Counted from the first letter of the stretch, positions 43,090-52,541 are shown. The stretch is 64,000 nucleotides of DNA from Nocardioides sp. PD653-B2 (GCF_002117935.1 NZ_BDJE01000009.1:1-64000); one strand, 5' to 3'. The notes: generated by a model not told the origin, from the sequence alone. Numbers and translations are program-made.

Positions 43090-44322
43090 ATGAGCTGCCG
43101 GTTCGTGCCGCCGTACCTGCTGCGCCGGATCGCGCCCGAGAGCCTCGTCATCGACGAGCGGCTCCGTGCCGGGCGCCGGCAACCCGTGAGCGCCCGGACC
43201 ACGGTGTTCGCGGCCGGCGGCCCGGCGTGGACCGTGCACACGGCCTCGAACGGCACCGACCTGCCCGGACGGGCGGTGCGCTCCGCCGGTCAGCCCGAGA
43301 CGGGCGACGCTGCCGCGGACGAGGCGGCGGCCGGGATCAGCGGCACGCTGGCGCTCTTCGAGGAGGTCTACGCCCGCTCGTCGTACGACGGGTTGGGCGC
43401 GCCGGTCAGCCTGACCGTGCACTACGGCCGCGACTACGACAACGCGTTCTGGGACGGCACGCAGCTGGTCTTCGGTGACGGTGACGAGACGGTCTTCGGG
43501 CGGTTCACCCGGCCGGTCGACGTGCTCGGCCACGAGTTCACGCACGCGGTCACCGAGCACACCGCCGGACTGCGCTACCAGGGACAGTCCGGGGCGCTGA
43601 ACGAGTCGGTCTCGGACGTGTTCGCGGCCTGCCTCAAGCAGCGGCTGCTGGGCCAGACCGCGGCCGACGCGGACTGGCTGATCGGCGAGGGCATCTTCGT
43701 CGCCGGCATCCACGCGCGGGCGCTGCGCGACATGGCGGCGCCCGGCACGGCGTACGACGACCCCGCGCTCGGCGCGGACCCGCAGGCCGCGCAGATGAGC
43801 GACTACGTCGACACCGACGACGACAACGGCGGCGTGCACATCAACTCCGGCATCCCCAACCGGGCCTTCCAGCTGGCCGCGACCGCGGTCGGAGGCTCGT
43901 CCTGGGAGGGCGCCGGGCGGATCTGGTACGCCGCGCTCACCGGCGGCGACGTCGGTCCCGACACCGACTTCGCGGGCTTCGCCGCAGCCACGGTCGCCGT
44001 GGCCGGGTCACACGCCGACGCCGTACGGGAGTCCTGGTCGACGGTCGGCGTCACGGCCGGACGACGGGTGACCGTGCGCCGTACGGGCGGCTTCGCGGGG
44101 CTGCACGCGAGCGGCGAGCTGGACCTTGACGCCGACGACCCGCGCGCGCCCGAGGTGGCCGCCCTCGTCGACCGCGTCGATCTCACCGCGGTCGCGGGCG
44201 GCAGCCCCCAGCCCGACCGGTACGTCTATGCCTTCGACCTCTGCGGCTCGCGGGCGACCGTCCCCGAGCAGCACCTCACCGGCGACCTGCGCCGCATCGT
44301 CGAGATCGTCCTGGGCCGATAG
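43090..44322 (+). CDS. M4 metalloprotease (protealysin group) fused to an emfourin-like inhibitor domain
   Basis: A 410-residue zinc protease. The N-terminus CRFVPPYLLRRIA is the short protealysin-type propeptide motif. The catalytic zinc site is HEFTH at 148-152 with the third ligand Glu172 in NESVSDVFA. The C-terminal 85 residues (VRRTGGFAGLHASGELDLD, then QPDRYVYAFDL) resemble emfourin, the protein inhibitor of protealysin. There is no signal peptide, as in protealysin. The arrangement suggests a built-in off-switch. The ATG at 43090 is preceded by GGGGG. Confidence 0.87.
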   Translation: MSCRFVPPYLLRRIAPESLVIDERLRAGRRQPVSARTTVFAAGGPAWTVHTASNGTDLPGRAVRSAGQPETGDAAADEAAAGISGTLALFEEVYARSSYDGLGAPVSLTVHYGRDYDNAFWDGTQLVFGDGDETVFGRFTRPVDVLGHEFTHAVTEHTAGLRYQGQSGALNESVSDVFAACLKQRLLGQTAADADWLIGEGIFVAGIHARALRDMAAPGTAYDDPALGADPQAAQMSDYVDTDDDNGGVHINSGIPNRAFQLAATAVGGSSWEGAGRIWYAALTGGDVGPDTDFAGFAAATVAVAGSHADAVRESWSTVGVTAGRRVTVRRTGGFAGLHASGELDLDADDPRAPEVAALVDRVDLTAVAGGSPQPDRYVYAFDLCGSRATVPEQHLTGDLRRIVEIVLGR

Positions 44323-44375
44323 TCCCTGACGAATGCGGGGTGGATCCGCGCGATCGACCCCGATTTCGTCAGGGA
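44323..44375. terminator. Bidirectional hairpin between M4 protease and racemase genes
   Basis: TCCCTGACGAA at 44323-44333 pairs perfectly with TTCGTCAGGGA at 44365-44375, with a second CGGGGT/ACCCCG stem inside. It starts one base after one stop and ends 13 bp before the other, so it can serve both converging genes. Confidence 0.7.
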
Positions 44376-44388
44376 GTATCGCGGCGGG

Positions 44389-45078
44389 TCAGGCCAGGGC
44401 GCGGTCGAGGGCGGCCGCGACGTGGAGCGTGGTGCACGGGAAGACCGGGATGTCGGCGTCGGCCTGGCGGACCAGCAGCTCGAGCTCGGTGCAGCCGAGG
44501 ATCACCCCGCCCGCGCCGGCGTCCCAGAGCTCGTCGATGAGCGACACGATCGTGCGCCGCGAGGAGTCGAGCACCTTGCCGTGCACGAGCTCGTCGTAGA
44601 TGACCCGGTTGACCGTGTCGTGGTGGCGTACGTCGGGCACGTGCACCGTCAGCCCGTGGGAGGCGATCCGGTCGGTGAAGAACGACCGCGACATCGCGAA
44701 CGTGGTCCCGATGAACCCGACCGACTCGAGCCCGTCGGCCTTGCACGCGTCGGCGACCACGTCGGCGAGGTGGAGGAGCGGGATGTCGACCGCGTCGGCC
44801 ACCTGCTCGGCCACCCGGTGGAAGGTCGTCGTGCAGAGCAGGAGGAAGTCGGCGCCGGCCGCCTCGACCCCGCGCGCGGCGCCGGCGAGGATCTCGGCCA
44901 CCTCGTCCCAGCGCTCCTCCTCCTGGAGGGCGTCGACCTGCGCGAAGTCGACGGACGTCATCACCGTCTTGGCCGACGAGAGCCCGCCCACTCGCTGCTC
45001 GACCCCGCGGTTGAGGTCCTGGTAGTAGGCGGCGCTGCTCTCCCAGCTCATCCCGCCGATGAGTCCGATCGTCTGCAT
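44389..45078 (-). CDS. Aspartate/glutamate racemase family protein
   Basis: A 229-residue protein of the Asp/Glu/hydantoin racemase superfamily: IGLIGGMSWESSAAYYQ at the start, FLLLCTTTFHRVA and GGVILGCTELELLV. The two cysteines are the expected catalytic acid/base pair, although the first motif reads CTTT rather than the usual CNT. It probably racemises aspartate or a related amino acid; the substrate is uncertain. Confidence 0.87.
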   Translation of the reverse strand: MQTIGLIGGMSWESSAAYYQDLNRGVEQRVGGLSSAKTVMTSVDFAQVDALQEEERWDEVAEILAGAARGVEAAGADFLLLCTTTFHRVAEQVADAVDIPLLHLADVVADACKADGLESVGFIGTTFAMSRSFFTDRIASHGLTVHVPDVRHHDTVNRVIYDELVHGKVLDSSRRTIVSLIDELWDAGAGGVILGCTELELLVRQADADIPVFPCTTLHVAAALDRALA

Positions 45079-45168
45079 GGTGGGGAGTCTGTCAGAAGAC
45101 GTCGGCGTGGCGTCGCGGGCACGTCACTGGCTCGAGCCGACCTCCACCGCGTCAGGCCTTCGCTTGGC

Positions 45169-45915
45169 TCAGGTCTGGCGGTGGACCTTGTGCTGGGCGG
45201 CCTGGGCGCGGGGGCGGAGGACCAGCTCGTCGATGTTCACGTGCGCGGGGCGAGTCACCATCCAGGTGATCGCGTCGGCGACGTCGTCGGCGGTCAGCGG
45301 CTCGGCGACGCCCGCGTACACCGCGTCCGCCTTCTCCTGGTCGCCGTCGAAGCGCACCAGCGCGAACTCGTCGGTCTTGACCATCCCGGGCGCGATCTCC
45401 ATGACCCGCACCGGCTGGTCCCACAGCTCGAGCCGCAGCGTCTCGGTGACGACCTGGGTGCCGTGCTTGGCCGCGGTGTAGCCGCCGCCGCCCTCGTAGG
45501 CGATCCGGCCGGCCGTCGAGCCGACGTTGAGGATCGCGCCCGCGCCGCTGGCGACCAGCGCGGGCAGCAGTGCCCGGGTCACCTGCATCAGGCCGATCAC
45601 GTTCACCTCGTACATCTGGCGCCACTCGTCGCTGTCGGCCGCCGACACGGGCGACGCACCGAAGGCGCCACCGGCGTTGTTGACCAGGACGTCGAGCCGC
45701 TCCCCGACCGCCTCGGCCAGGGCGGCCACCGACTCCTCCGACGTCACGTCGCACTCGACCGGCGTACCCCCGATCTCGGCGGCGAGCTCCTCGATCCGGT
45801 CCCGCCGACGAGCGGCGCAGAAGACGTGGAAGCCCTCGCGGGCGAGGTGGCGAGCGGTGGCGGCACCGATGCCGCTGCTGGCTCCGGTCACGACGGCAGT
45901 CCGAGCGCGGGTCAC
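45169..45915 (-). CDS. SDR-family oxidoreductase (YdfG-like)
   Basis: A 248-residue classical short-chain dehydrogenase: TGASSGIGAA, NNAGGA, the catalytic serine in NVGSTAG and the Tyr-Lys pair in YTAAKHG, followed by RVMEIAPGMVKTDEFAL. It resembles the serine/3-hydroxy acid dehydrogenase (YdfG) group and likely uses NADP. It starts at a GTG giving MTRARTAVVTGASSG. Confidence 0.88.
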   Translation of the reverse strand: MTRARTAVVTGASSGIGAATARHLAREGFHVFCAARRRDRIEELAAEIGGTPVECDVTSEESVAALAEAVGERLDVLVNNAGGAFGASPVSAADSDEWRQMYEVNVIGLMQVTRALLPALVASGAGAILNVGSTAGRIAYEGGGGYTAAKHGTQVVTETLRLELWDQPVRVMEIAPGMVKTDEFALVRFDGDQEKADAVYAGVAEPLTADDVADAITWMVTRPAHVNIDELVLRPRAQAAQHKVHRQT

Positions 45916-46019
45916 GGTCCCATTGTGCCGGTCAGGTGTGGGACGGGGCGTGGTGGGCCGCGGCCGGGCAGTGGCACACTGCCAGTCGTTCCGGGACTCG
46001 GCCCGAAGGAGAGTGATCC

Positions 46020-46403
46020 ATGCGCACGCCTGCTGCGGTGGCAGGGCTGCTCGGCGGCCTCTGCTGGTCGGGCGCCTACGTCCTCGACGCGACCGGCGGG
46101 AGCGGCGGCCTCGTCGACGCCCTGACCTGGGCCGGCCTGGTCCTCCTCGCGGTCGCGGTGCTGGGCGCCGGGGCCGGGCTGGTGAGCCGGAGCGCGACCT
46201 GGCTGCGGGTGCTCGTGGCGGTCTGCCTCGCCGCCCTCGTGTGGTCGGTGCTCGAGCTGCTGCGCGACTCCGTCGACGGGCTCACGGTGTACGCCGCCTT
46301 CGGTGTGCTGGCCGCAGTGGTGTCGGTCGTGATGATGGTGCGCAGCCGGCCGGCGGCTCCTGAGCCGACCGGGCGCCGGGCCGGAGGCTCCCACGCCCGT
46401 TGA
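46020..46403 (+). CDS. Hypothetical four-helix membrane protein upstream of mshA
   Basis: A 127-residue protein with four hydrophobic helices: residues about 8-25, 33-52, 60-76 and 85-105. The tail is basic. A good GAAGGAG ribosome site precedes the ATG. The stop is 74 bp before the mshA start, so they may share a transcript. I recognise no functional motif. Confidence 0.75.
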   Translation: MRTPAAVAGLLGGLCWSGAYVLDATGGSGGLVDALTWAGLVLLAVAVLGAGAGLVSRSATWLRVLVAVCLAALVWSVLELLRDSVDGLTVYAAFGVLAAVVSVVMMVRSRPAAPEPTGRRAGGSHAR

Positions 46404-46477
46404 ACCCGCCGGGAATCATCGCGCGAGCGACGGTGTTCTGCTTGGTTGCACCTGACGAGCGAGAGGACGCTGAAGGC

Positions 46478-47737
46478 GTGGTGGACCCGATCCGGCGACT
46501 GGCGATGGTCAGCCTGCACACGTCCCCGCTCGACCAGCCGGGCACCGGTGACGCGGGCGGCATGAACGTCTACGTGCTCGAGCTCTCCAAGCGGCTCGCG
46601 CAGCGGGGCATCGCTGTCGACATCTTCACCCGCGCCACCAGCTCGTCGCTGGCGCCGGTCGTCGAGGCCTGCGACGGGGTCCTGGTCCACCACATCCACG
46701 CCGGGCCGTTCGAGGGGCTGAACAAGGTCGAGCTCCCCGGCCAGCTGTGCGTGTTCGCCCGCGAGGTGCTGCGCGCCGAGGCCGCGCACCCGGTCGGCCA
46801 CTACGACGCCGTGCACTCCCACTACTGGCTCTCCGGCCAGGTCGGCGCGCTCGCGCGCGACCGTTGGGGCGTCCCGCTGGTGCACTCGATGCACACGATG
46901 GCGAAGGTCAAGAACGACGCGCTCGCGGCGGGCGACACTCCCGAGCCGGCCGCCCGCATCATCGGCGAGGAGCAGGTGGTCGAGGCCGCCGACATGCTCG
47001 TCGCCAACACCGACCTCGAGGCCAAGCAGCTGATCAACCTGTACGACGCCGACCCGTCCCGGGTCGAGGTCGTGCACCCGGGTGTCGACCTCGCGGTCTT
47101 CCGCCCGTACGACAAGGCCGCCGTCCGGGCCGAGCTGGGGCTGCCGGCCGACGCCGCGGTGCTGCTCTTCGCCGGCCGGATCCAGCCGCTCAAGGCCCCG
47201 GATGTGCTGCTGCGCGCGGTCGCCGAGCTGCTCGCCCAGACCCCCGAGCTCCGCTCCCGGCTGGTCGTCCCGGTCGTCGGCGGCCCGTCCGGCACCGGTC
47301 TCGAGCACCCCGAGTCGCTGGCCCAGCTGTCCTCCGAGCTGGGGCTCGACGACGTGGTGCGGTTCGTCCCGCCGGTCGCCCAGGAGGAGCTCGCCCGCTG
47401 GTGCGCGGCCGCGACCCTGGTCGCCGTACCGTCCTACAACGAGTCGTTCGGGCTGGTCGCCGCCGAGGCCCAGGCCACCGGCACCCCCGTCGTCGCCGCG
47501 GCCGTCGGCGGCCTGACCACGGTCGTCCGCGACGGCCACAGCGGCCTGCTGGTCGACGGCCACGAGCCGCGCGCCTGGGCCGACGCGCTGCGCCGCGTGG
47601 TCGAGGACGACGCGCTCCGGCGGCGGCTCGAGACGGGGGCGCTCGAGCACGCCCGACAGTTCTCGTGGGAGCGCACCGCCGACCGGATGCTCGAGGTCTA
47701 CGAGCGTGCCCGCGCCGACCTGCGGACCTCGGTGTGA
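46478..47737 (+). CDS. mshA: D-inositol-3-phosphate glycosyltransferase
   Basis: Transfers GlcNAc from UDP-GlcNAc to 1L-myo-inositol-1-phosphate, the first step of mycothiol synthesis. The product is a GT4 enzyme with [59 protein letters not shown] and [19 protein letters not shown]. The start is taken at the tandem GTG codons 46478/46481 after a GAGAGGACGC element; a TTG at 46400 would overlap the previous gene and adds unlike sequence. It overlaps the YbjN gene by GTGA, as in M. tuberculosis Rv0486-Rv0487. Confidence 0.93.
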   Translation: MVDPIRRLAMVSLHTSPLDQPGTGDAGGMNVYVLELSKRLAQRGIAVDIFTRATSSSLAPVVEACDGVLVHHIHAGPFEGLNKVELPGQLCVFAREVLRAEAAHPVGHYDAVHSHYWLSGQVGALARDRWGVPLVHSMHTMAKVKNDALAAGDTPEPAARIIGEEQVVEAADMLVANTDLEAKQLINLYDADPSRVEVVHPGVDLAVFRPYDKAAVRAELGLPADAAVLLFAGRIQPLKAPDVLLRAVAELLAQTPELRSRLVVPVVGGPSGTGLEHPESLAQLSSELGLDDVVRFVPPVAQEELARWCAAATLVAVPSYNESFGLVAAEAQATGTPVVAAAVGGLTTVVRDGHSGLLVDGHEPRAWADALRRVVEDDALRRRLETGALEHARQFSWERTADRMLEVYERARADLRTSV

Positions 47738-48255
47738 GCGACGCCGCCCAGGTCATCCGCGACCACCTCGCCGACAGCGAGATCGAGTTCGAGGAGCTGT
47801 CCGAGGGCGTCTTCTCGTTCTCCCTGCCCGGCGAGAAGAAGCTGCAGACCGCCGTCCGCCTCGACGTCGGCCCGCACGCGCTCGGCGTGCACGCGTTCGT
47901 CTGCCGCAACCCGGACGAGAACCACGAACGCGTCTACCGCTGGCTGCTCGAGCGCAACCTCAAGATGTACGGCGTCGCCTTCGCCGTCGACCGCCTCGGC
48001 GACATCTACCTCGACGGCCGGCTGCCGCTGTCGTCGGTCACGCCTGACGAGCTGGACCGACTGCTCGGTTCGGTGCTGAGCTACGCGGACGACTCGTTCA
48101 ACGCGATCCTCGAGCTCGGCTTCGCCTCGTCGATCCGCAAGGAGTGGGAGTGGCGCAAGCTGCGCGGCGAGCCGACGAAGAACCTCGAGGCGTTCCGCGG
48201 CTGGCTGGAGTCCGGCGACTCACCAGGCGAGCAGGACGGCGACCAGCGCGAGTAG
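47734..48255 (+). CDS. YbjN domain-containing protein (Rv0487-like)
   Basis: A 173-residue soluble protein with the YbjN/T3SS-chaperone-like fold: a start-side helix ([17 protein letters not shown]), strands and the [31 protein letters not shown] block. It has no catalytic motif, and its role next to mshA is unknown but conserved in order across actinobacteria. Its 3' end overlaps the convergent DUF1304 gene by 36 bp. Confidence 0.87.
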   Translation: MSDAAQVIRDHLADSEIEFEELSEGVFSFSLPGEKKLQTAVRLDVGPHALGVHAFVCRNPDENHERVYRWLLERNLKMYGVAFAVDRLGDIYLDGRLPLSSVTPDELDRLLGSVLSYADDSFNAILELGFASSIRKEWEWRKLRGEPTKNLEAFRGWLESGDSPGEQDGDQRE

Positions 48256-48573
48256 CGCCGGCACGGCCTGCACGACGAGGATCCGCCGGCTGACGGTGAC
48301 CGCGCCGTACACCCCGGCGACGATCACGCAGCCGAGGAAGAACGCGCACACGTCGTACCGCTGGCCGACCAGGCCCCAGACGAGGCCCGCGACGAGGAAG
48401 CCGTTGTAGAGCCCCTGGTTGGCGGCCAGCACCTTGCTCGCCTCGGCGAACTCGGCGGTGTTGCCGAAGGTCGTCAGGCCGAGCGGCTTGGTCCAGAGGA
48501 ACATCTCGAGCACCAGGAAGTAGAGGTGCAGCACGGCCACCAGGCCGACCAGCACGTACGCGACGGCGTCCAT
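48220..48573 (-). CDS. DUF1304 family membrane protein
   Basis: A 117-residue protein with four helices: the first DAVAYVLVGLVAVLHLYFLVLEMF, the conserved NQGLYNGFLVAGL block, then two more. COG3759 proteins have no known function. The start at 48573 is chosen for the family N-terminus; an ATG at 48585 is also possible. Its start lies about 20 bp from the tail of the next leftward gene. Confidence 0.83.
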   Translation of the reverse strand: MDAVAYVLVGLVAVLHLYFLVLEMFLWTKPLGLTTFGNTAEFAEASKVLAANQGLYNGFLVAGLVWGLVGQRYDVCAFFLGCVIVAGVYGAVTVSRRILVVQAVPALLALVAVLLAW

Positions 48574-48592
48574 GCTGCGCAGCATGGCACTG

Positions 48593-49549
48593 TCAGGCGG
48601 GCGGCGAGACCCCAACGGCCAGGGTCCTCGGCTTGCGCCGCGCGACCGCGACGCCGACCAGGGCCAGCGCGCCGCCGACGTACGCCATCGCGGGCGGCGC
48701 CTCGTCGAGGAGGACCACGCCCATGACGATGGTGATCGGCGGGACGAGGTAGGTCGTGACGCCCAGGCTGGTGGCGCTCATGTGGTTGAGGGCGAAGGCG
48801 TACGTCGTGAACGCGATCGCCGTCGGGAAGACGCCGAGGTAGACCACCCAGAGGATCGACGACGCGGGTGCGTCGTGGGCCTGGTCGACGAGCTGGCCGA
48901 GGAACGGCAGGCAGACGAGCGTGCCGACCGTGCAGGCCAGCCAGACCACGTGGATCGCGGGAAGCCTGGCGACCAGGGGCTTCTGGAGGATCAGGCTGAT
49001 CGAGTAGACGACGGCCGAGACCAGGCACAGCACCACGCCGAGCACGTCGCTGCCGCCGTCGCCGTTGGAGATCGAGAGGCTGATCAGCCCGACGCCGGCG
49101 AACGCGAGGGCCAGCCCGATGCCGAGGTAGAGCGTGAACCGCTCGTGGAGGAACGCCGCCGCCAGGAACGCGATCAGCACCGGCGAGATCTGGATCAGCA
49201 TCGCGGCGGTGCCGGCGTCGACCCGGCGCTCGCCCTCGTTGAGCGCGACGTTGTAGACCCCGAACCACAGCACGCCGATGGCGACGATCGACAGCCACTG
49301 GCGTCGGGTCGGGTGGGGGACGCCGCGGCTGAGCGCGACCACGCCGAGGCAGAGCGTGCCGACGAGCAGCCGGCCCAGCGACAGCGCGCCCGGCGAGAAG
49401 TCCTCGCCGAGGTGGCGGATCGCGACGAACGCCGACGCCCAGAACACCAGCGTCACCGCGACCGCGGCCACCGGCAGCCAGGTCGGCGGCGCGGTGGTCG
49501 GGCTGGTCTCGGGGCTGCTCGCCGCCGCGGGGGTCGTCGTACTCGTCAC
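48593..49549 (-). CDS. EamA/DMT-family transporter
   Basis: A 318-residue protein with ten transmembrane helices in two EamA halves; ALNEGERRVDAGTAAMLIQISPVLIAFLAA is the typical end of the first half and SLGVTTYLVPPITIVMGVVLLDEAP that of the second. It probably exports metabolites or amino acids. A TAGGCT -10 box on its strand (49561-49556) ends 6 nt before the GTG start, so it is leaderless. Confidence 0.88.
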   Translation of the reverse strand: MTSTTTPAAASSPETSPTTAPPTWLPVAAVAVTLVFWASAFVAIRHLGEDFSPGALSLGRLLVGTLCLGVVALSRGVPHPTRRQWLSIVAIGVLWFGVYNVALNEGERRVDAGTAAMLIQISPVLIAFLAAAFLHERFTLYLGIGLALAFAGVGLISLSISNGDGGSDVLGVVLCLVSAVVYSISLILQKPLVARLPAIHVVWLACTVGTLVCLPFLGQLVDQAHDAPASSILWVVYLGVFPTAIAFTTYAFALNHMSATSLGVTTYLVPPITIVMGVVLLDEAPPAMAYVGGALALVGVAVARRKPRTLAVGVSPPA

Positions 49550-49786
49550 CGCGTCAGCCTAGGGATCGCCGCCGACACCCGACACGCGGTTTTCGGACCT
49601 TCATGCGCGACTTCCCGCCAGTCCCGCCGGCCCCACCCCGGACGACCTCGGAGATCGATCTCGACACGGCCGTCGCCGCTTCGTGCCTCAGCGGCGGGCC
49701 TGCTCGATCCGACGACCCCACGCGCCGCGCTCGTTCCTCGCGCGTCGCTGGATCGTCGGCGCGCTGGATCTCTGAACCCTTCGGGA
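49550..49786. other. Intergenic stretch with REP-like fragments
   Basis: Contains the EamA promoter and short GC-rich imperfect palindromes such as the ATCGATCTCGACACGG and CTGGATCG segments. I see no supported gene. It separates the EamA transporter from the regX3 stop. Confidence 0.45.
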
Positions 49787-50464
49787 TCAGAGGTCGAGCT
49801 TGTAGCCCAGCCCGCGCACGGTGACGAGGTACTTCGGCTCGCCCGGGTCGGGCTCGATCTTGGCCCGCAGCCGCTTCACGTGGACGTCGAGGGTCTTGGT
49901 GTCGCCGACGTAGTCGGAGCCCCAGACCCGGTCGATCAGCTGCCCGCGGGTGAGCACCCGGCCGGGGTTGCGCAGGAACATCTCGAGGAGCTCGAACTCC
50001 TTGAGCGGCAGCCGCTGGGCCTGGCCGTCGACCGTCACCACGTGCCGCTCGACGTCCATGCGCACCGGGCCGGCCTCGAGGGTCGGGGGTGCGAGGTCGG
50101 GCTCCTGGCCGCGCCGCAGGACGGCGCGGATCCGGGCGACGAGCTCACGCGGCGAGTACGGCTTCGTGACGTAGTCGTCGGCGCCCAGCTCGAGCCCGAC
50201 CACCTTGTCGACCTCGTCGTCCTTGGCGCTCACCATGATCACCGGCACGCTCGACGTCTGCCGGATCTGGCGGCACACCTCGGTGCCCGGCAGCCCGGGC
50301 AGCATCAGGTCGAGCAGCACGATGTCGGCGCCGTTGCGGTCGAACTCCGTGAGGGCGGCGTTGCCGTCCGCGGCGATCGCGACCTCGAATCCTTCCTTGC
50401 GCAGCATGTACGCCAGAGCGTCGCTGTAGCTCTCTTCGTCCTCGACGACGAGTACGCGGGTCAT
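49787..50464 (-). CDS. regX3: Phosphate-responsive response regulator (RegX3/PhoP type)
   Basis: A 225-residue OmpR/PhoB-type regulator. The receiver domain has VLVVEDEESYSDALAYMLRKEGFEVA, the phospho-acceptor Asp in VLLDLMLPGLPG and the VSAKDDEVDKV lysine region. The C-terminal winged helix ends in RLRAKIEPDPGEPKYLVTVRGLGY. Its ATG overlaps the senX3 stop (ATGA). By context with phoU and a PHO box it should activate phosphate-starvation genes. In streptomycetes the equivalent is PhoP. Confidence 0.93.
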   Translation of the reverse strand: MTRVLVVEDEESYSDALAYMLRKEGFEVAIAADGNAALTEFDRNGADIVLLDLMLPGLPGTEVCRQIRQTSSVPVIMVSAKDDEVDKVVGLELGADDYVTKPYSPRELVARIRAVLRRGQEPDLAPPTLEAGPVRMDVERHVVTVDGQAQRLPLKEFELLEMFLRNPGRVLTRGQLIDRVWGSDYVGDTKTLDVHVKRLRAKIEPDPGEPKYLVTVRGLGYKLDL

Positions 50465-51606
50465 CGGCCTGCCTCCTGGTTGCTCCGGGCCGAGAAGTAT
50501 CGGGGGAGCGTCAAGGTGAACGTAGACCCCTGACCCTCCACGGACCACACCCGGACTTCTCCGCCGTGGGTGGCCGCGACGTGCTTGACGATGGACAGAC
50601 CGAGGCCGGTGCCACCGGTGGAACGGTGCCGGGCCGGGTCGACCCGGTAGAAGCGCTCGAAGATGCGGTCGATCTCCTGCGGCGGGATGCCGATGCCCTG
50701 GTCGACCACGGAGATCTCGACGGTGTCGTCGTCGGCCTTCGTGGAGACGAGGACCGTGGCGTCGCACTCGGAGTACGACACCGCGTTCGCGATCAGGTTG
50801 GCGACCGCGGCGGTGACCTGCTCCTCGTTGCCGAACACCTCGAGATCGGGGGTGCCGCCGGTCACGATCGAGATCCGCTTCGAGTCGGCGTCGATGGCGC
50901 TGGTGTCGACGGCGACCGAGATGACGGCGTCGAGCGACACCGGCATCGGGGCCTCGAGCGGGTCATCGCCCTGCAGCCGCGACAGCTCGATCACCTGCTG
51001 CACCAGCCGGGAGAGCCGGTCGCTCTCGAGGAGCATCCGGTGGGAGAAGCGCTTCACGGCCTCGGGGTCGTCCGCGGCGTCGGACACCGCCTCGCTCAGC
51101 AGCCGGATGGCGCCGACGGGGGTCTTCAGTTCGTGGCTGACGTTGGCGACGAAGTCGCGGCGCACCGCCTCGACCCGCCGCTCGCGGGTGCGGTCCTCGA
51201 CCAGCGCCAGCACCAGGCGCGAGCCCAGCGGCGCCACCCGGGCGGTGACGTGGCGCGACGGGACCCCCGGACGGCCCATCAGCAGCTCGGTCTCACGGAT
51301 CTGGCCGTCGCGGCGCACCTGGTGCACCAGGTCGGCGAGCTCGGTGGACAGCAGGGACGTGCCCCGCACCAGGCCCATGGCGTACGCCGGCGCGGAGGCC
51401 TTCAGCACGACGTCGTCGTCACCGACGACCACCGCGCTGCTGCGCAGGATCGAGAGGACGGACGCGACGCCGGCCGGCAGCACCGGCTCCTCGACGGGGA
51501 CGACGCTGTGCTGCTCGCGGTCGCTGACGTGCCACGCCAGCACCGCACCGCCCGCGACGACGGCTCCGATGAGCGCGGCGAGAAACGCCTGCGTCGTCGC
51601 ATCCAC
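50461..51606 (-). CDS. senX3: Phosphate-sensing histidine kinase (SenX3/PhoR type)
   Basis: A 381-residue membrane kinase. One N-terminal helix (FLAALIGAVVAGGAVLAWHV) anchors it, a PAS-like region spans about 55-130, the dimerisation domain has FVANVSHELKTPVGAIRLL with the phosphorylated histidine, and the ATPase domain has NLIANAVSYS, VDQGIGIPPQEIDRIFERFYRVD and GTGLGLSIVKHV. A TACGAT box on its strand (51618-51613) ends 6 nt before the GTG start, predicting a leaderless mRNA. It pairs with RegX3. Confidence 0.93.
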   Translation of the reverse strand: MDATTQAFLAALIGAVVAGGAVLAWHVSDREQHSVVPVEEPVLPAGVASVLSILRSSAVVVGDDDVVLKASAPAYAMGLVRGTSLLSTELADLVHQVRRDGQIRETELLMGRPGVPSRHVTARVAPLGSRLVLALVEDRTRERRVEAVRRDFVANVSHELKTPVGAIRLLSEAVSDAADDPEAVKRFSHRMLLESDRLSRLVQQVIELSRLQGDDPLEAPMPVSLDAVISVAVDTSAIDADSKRISIVTGGTPDLEVFGNEEQVTAAVANLIANAVSYSECDATVLVSTKADDDTVEISVVDQGIGIPPQEIDRIFERFYRVDPARHRSTGGTGLGLSIVKHVAATHGGEVRVWSVEGQGSTFTLTLPRYFSARSNQEAGR

Positions 51607-51665
51607 ACCTGAATCGTACGAGCCAATTCATCGCGAGTTCGCCCAGCGGGCGGCGGCTTCCGGAT

Positions 51666-51709
51666 GTTCACTCGGCGTTCACGTCCTCGCCCCGGCTGGT
51701 CACCTCGCC
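51666..51709. promoter_or_regulatory. PHO box (PhoP/RegX3 binding site) between senX3 and phoU
   Basis: Direct 11-nt repeats GTTCACTCGGC (51666-51676) and GTTCACGTCCT (51677-51687) match the actinobacterial PHO-box unit. A further in-phase unit, GTCACCTCGCC, lies at 51699-51709 after one weak unit. It lies where the -35 of the phoU promoter would be (-10 TAGGCT at 51714-51719), so RegX3 probably autoregulates both divergent units. Confidence 0.78.
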
Positions 51710-51726
51710 CACCTAGGCTCCTGGGC

Positions 51727-52383
51727 ATGCGTGAGGCCTTCCATGAACAGCTCGACTCCATGTTCGACGACCTTGCCGACATCTGCGGCAGCGTCGAGAC
51801 CGCCGTCCGGCTCGCGACGGAGGCGCTGCTGACCGGCGACGCCGGGATCGCCGAGAAGGTGATCAGCGCGGACGCCGACATCGACCGCGCCCGGGAGCGG
51901 GTCGAGGACTCGGCGTTCCTGCTGCTCTCGCTGCAGCAGCCGGTCGCCAGCGACCTGCGCACCGTGGTCGCCGCGCTCCGCATGGTCAGCGAGCTGGAGC
52001 GGATGGGCGACCTCTCCGTGCACGTCGCCAAGATCGCCCGGCTGCGGGTGCCCAACCTCGCCGTCCCGGATGCGATCCGCCCGACCATCGAGCGGATGGC
52101 CGAGGTGGCCGAGGAGATGGTGGTCCGGGTCTCGAGGATCATCAAGGAGCGCGACATCGACGAGGCGCTCGCCCTCGTGAGCGCCGACGAGGAGATGGAC
52201 CAGCTGCGTCGCACCAGCTTCGCCGAGCTGCTGTCCGCCGACTGGGACCACGGTGTCGAGGCGGCGGTCGACGTGGCCCTGCTGGGCCGCTACTACGAGC
52301 GGATCGCCGACCACGCCGTCTCGGTCGCCAACCGGGTCGTCTTCGTCGTCACCGGCGAGAACCCGGCCTCCGTCGACGCCTAG
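51727..52383 (+). CDS. phoU: Phosphate signalling regulator PhoU
   Basis: A 218-residue all-helical protein of two PhoU bundles. Each has the metal-coordinating E/DxxxD-type pattern (SELERMGDLSVHVAKIA in the first, GRYYERIADHAVSVANRV in the second). It restrains the phosphate two-component system. The ATG follows TAGGCT (51714-51719) by 7 nt, so the message is leaderless. It is divergent from senX3-regX3 across a PHO box. Confidence 0.94.
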   Translation: MREAFHEQLDSMFDDLADICGSVETAVRLATEALLTGDAGIAEKVISADADIDRARERVEDSAFLLLSLQQPVASDLRTVVAALRMVSELERMGDLSVHVAKIARLRVPNLAVPDAIRPTIERMAEVAEEMVVRVSRIIKERDIDEALALVSADEEMDQLRRTSFAELLSADWDHGVEAAVDVALLGRYYERIADHAVSVANRVVFVVTGENPASVDA

Positions 52384-52409
52384 CGGAGACGCGTCAGCGG
52401 ATCCGCTGA

Positions 52410-52541
52410 TGGTGGTCGAGCGAGGCGCGCGACCGAGCCTGCGAGGACGCGACCGACGTGTCGAGACCCCGGAAAGCCAAGGTACGACGGTGGGCTGCGG
52501 GGGTCTCGACACGGTTGCTGCGCAACCTGCTCGACCAACGG
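52410..52541. repeat. REP-like pair after phoU
   Basis: The segment 52410-52467 (GGTGGTCGAGCGAGG ... GTGTCGAGACCCC) and the element at 52501-52541 (GGGTCTCGACACGGTTGCTG ... CTCGACCAACGG) are two variant REP-like copies of the family that uses CTCGACCA instead of CTCAACCA arms. They fill the space between the phoU and gpmA stops. Confidence 0.75.

Noticed and set aside
44323..44375. Hairpin as another member of the mobile repeat families
   Set aside because: It shares no sequence with the other families and is well explained as a bidirectional terminator.
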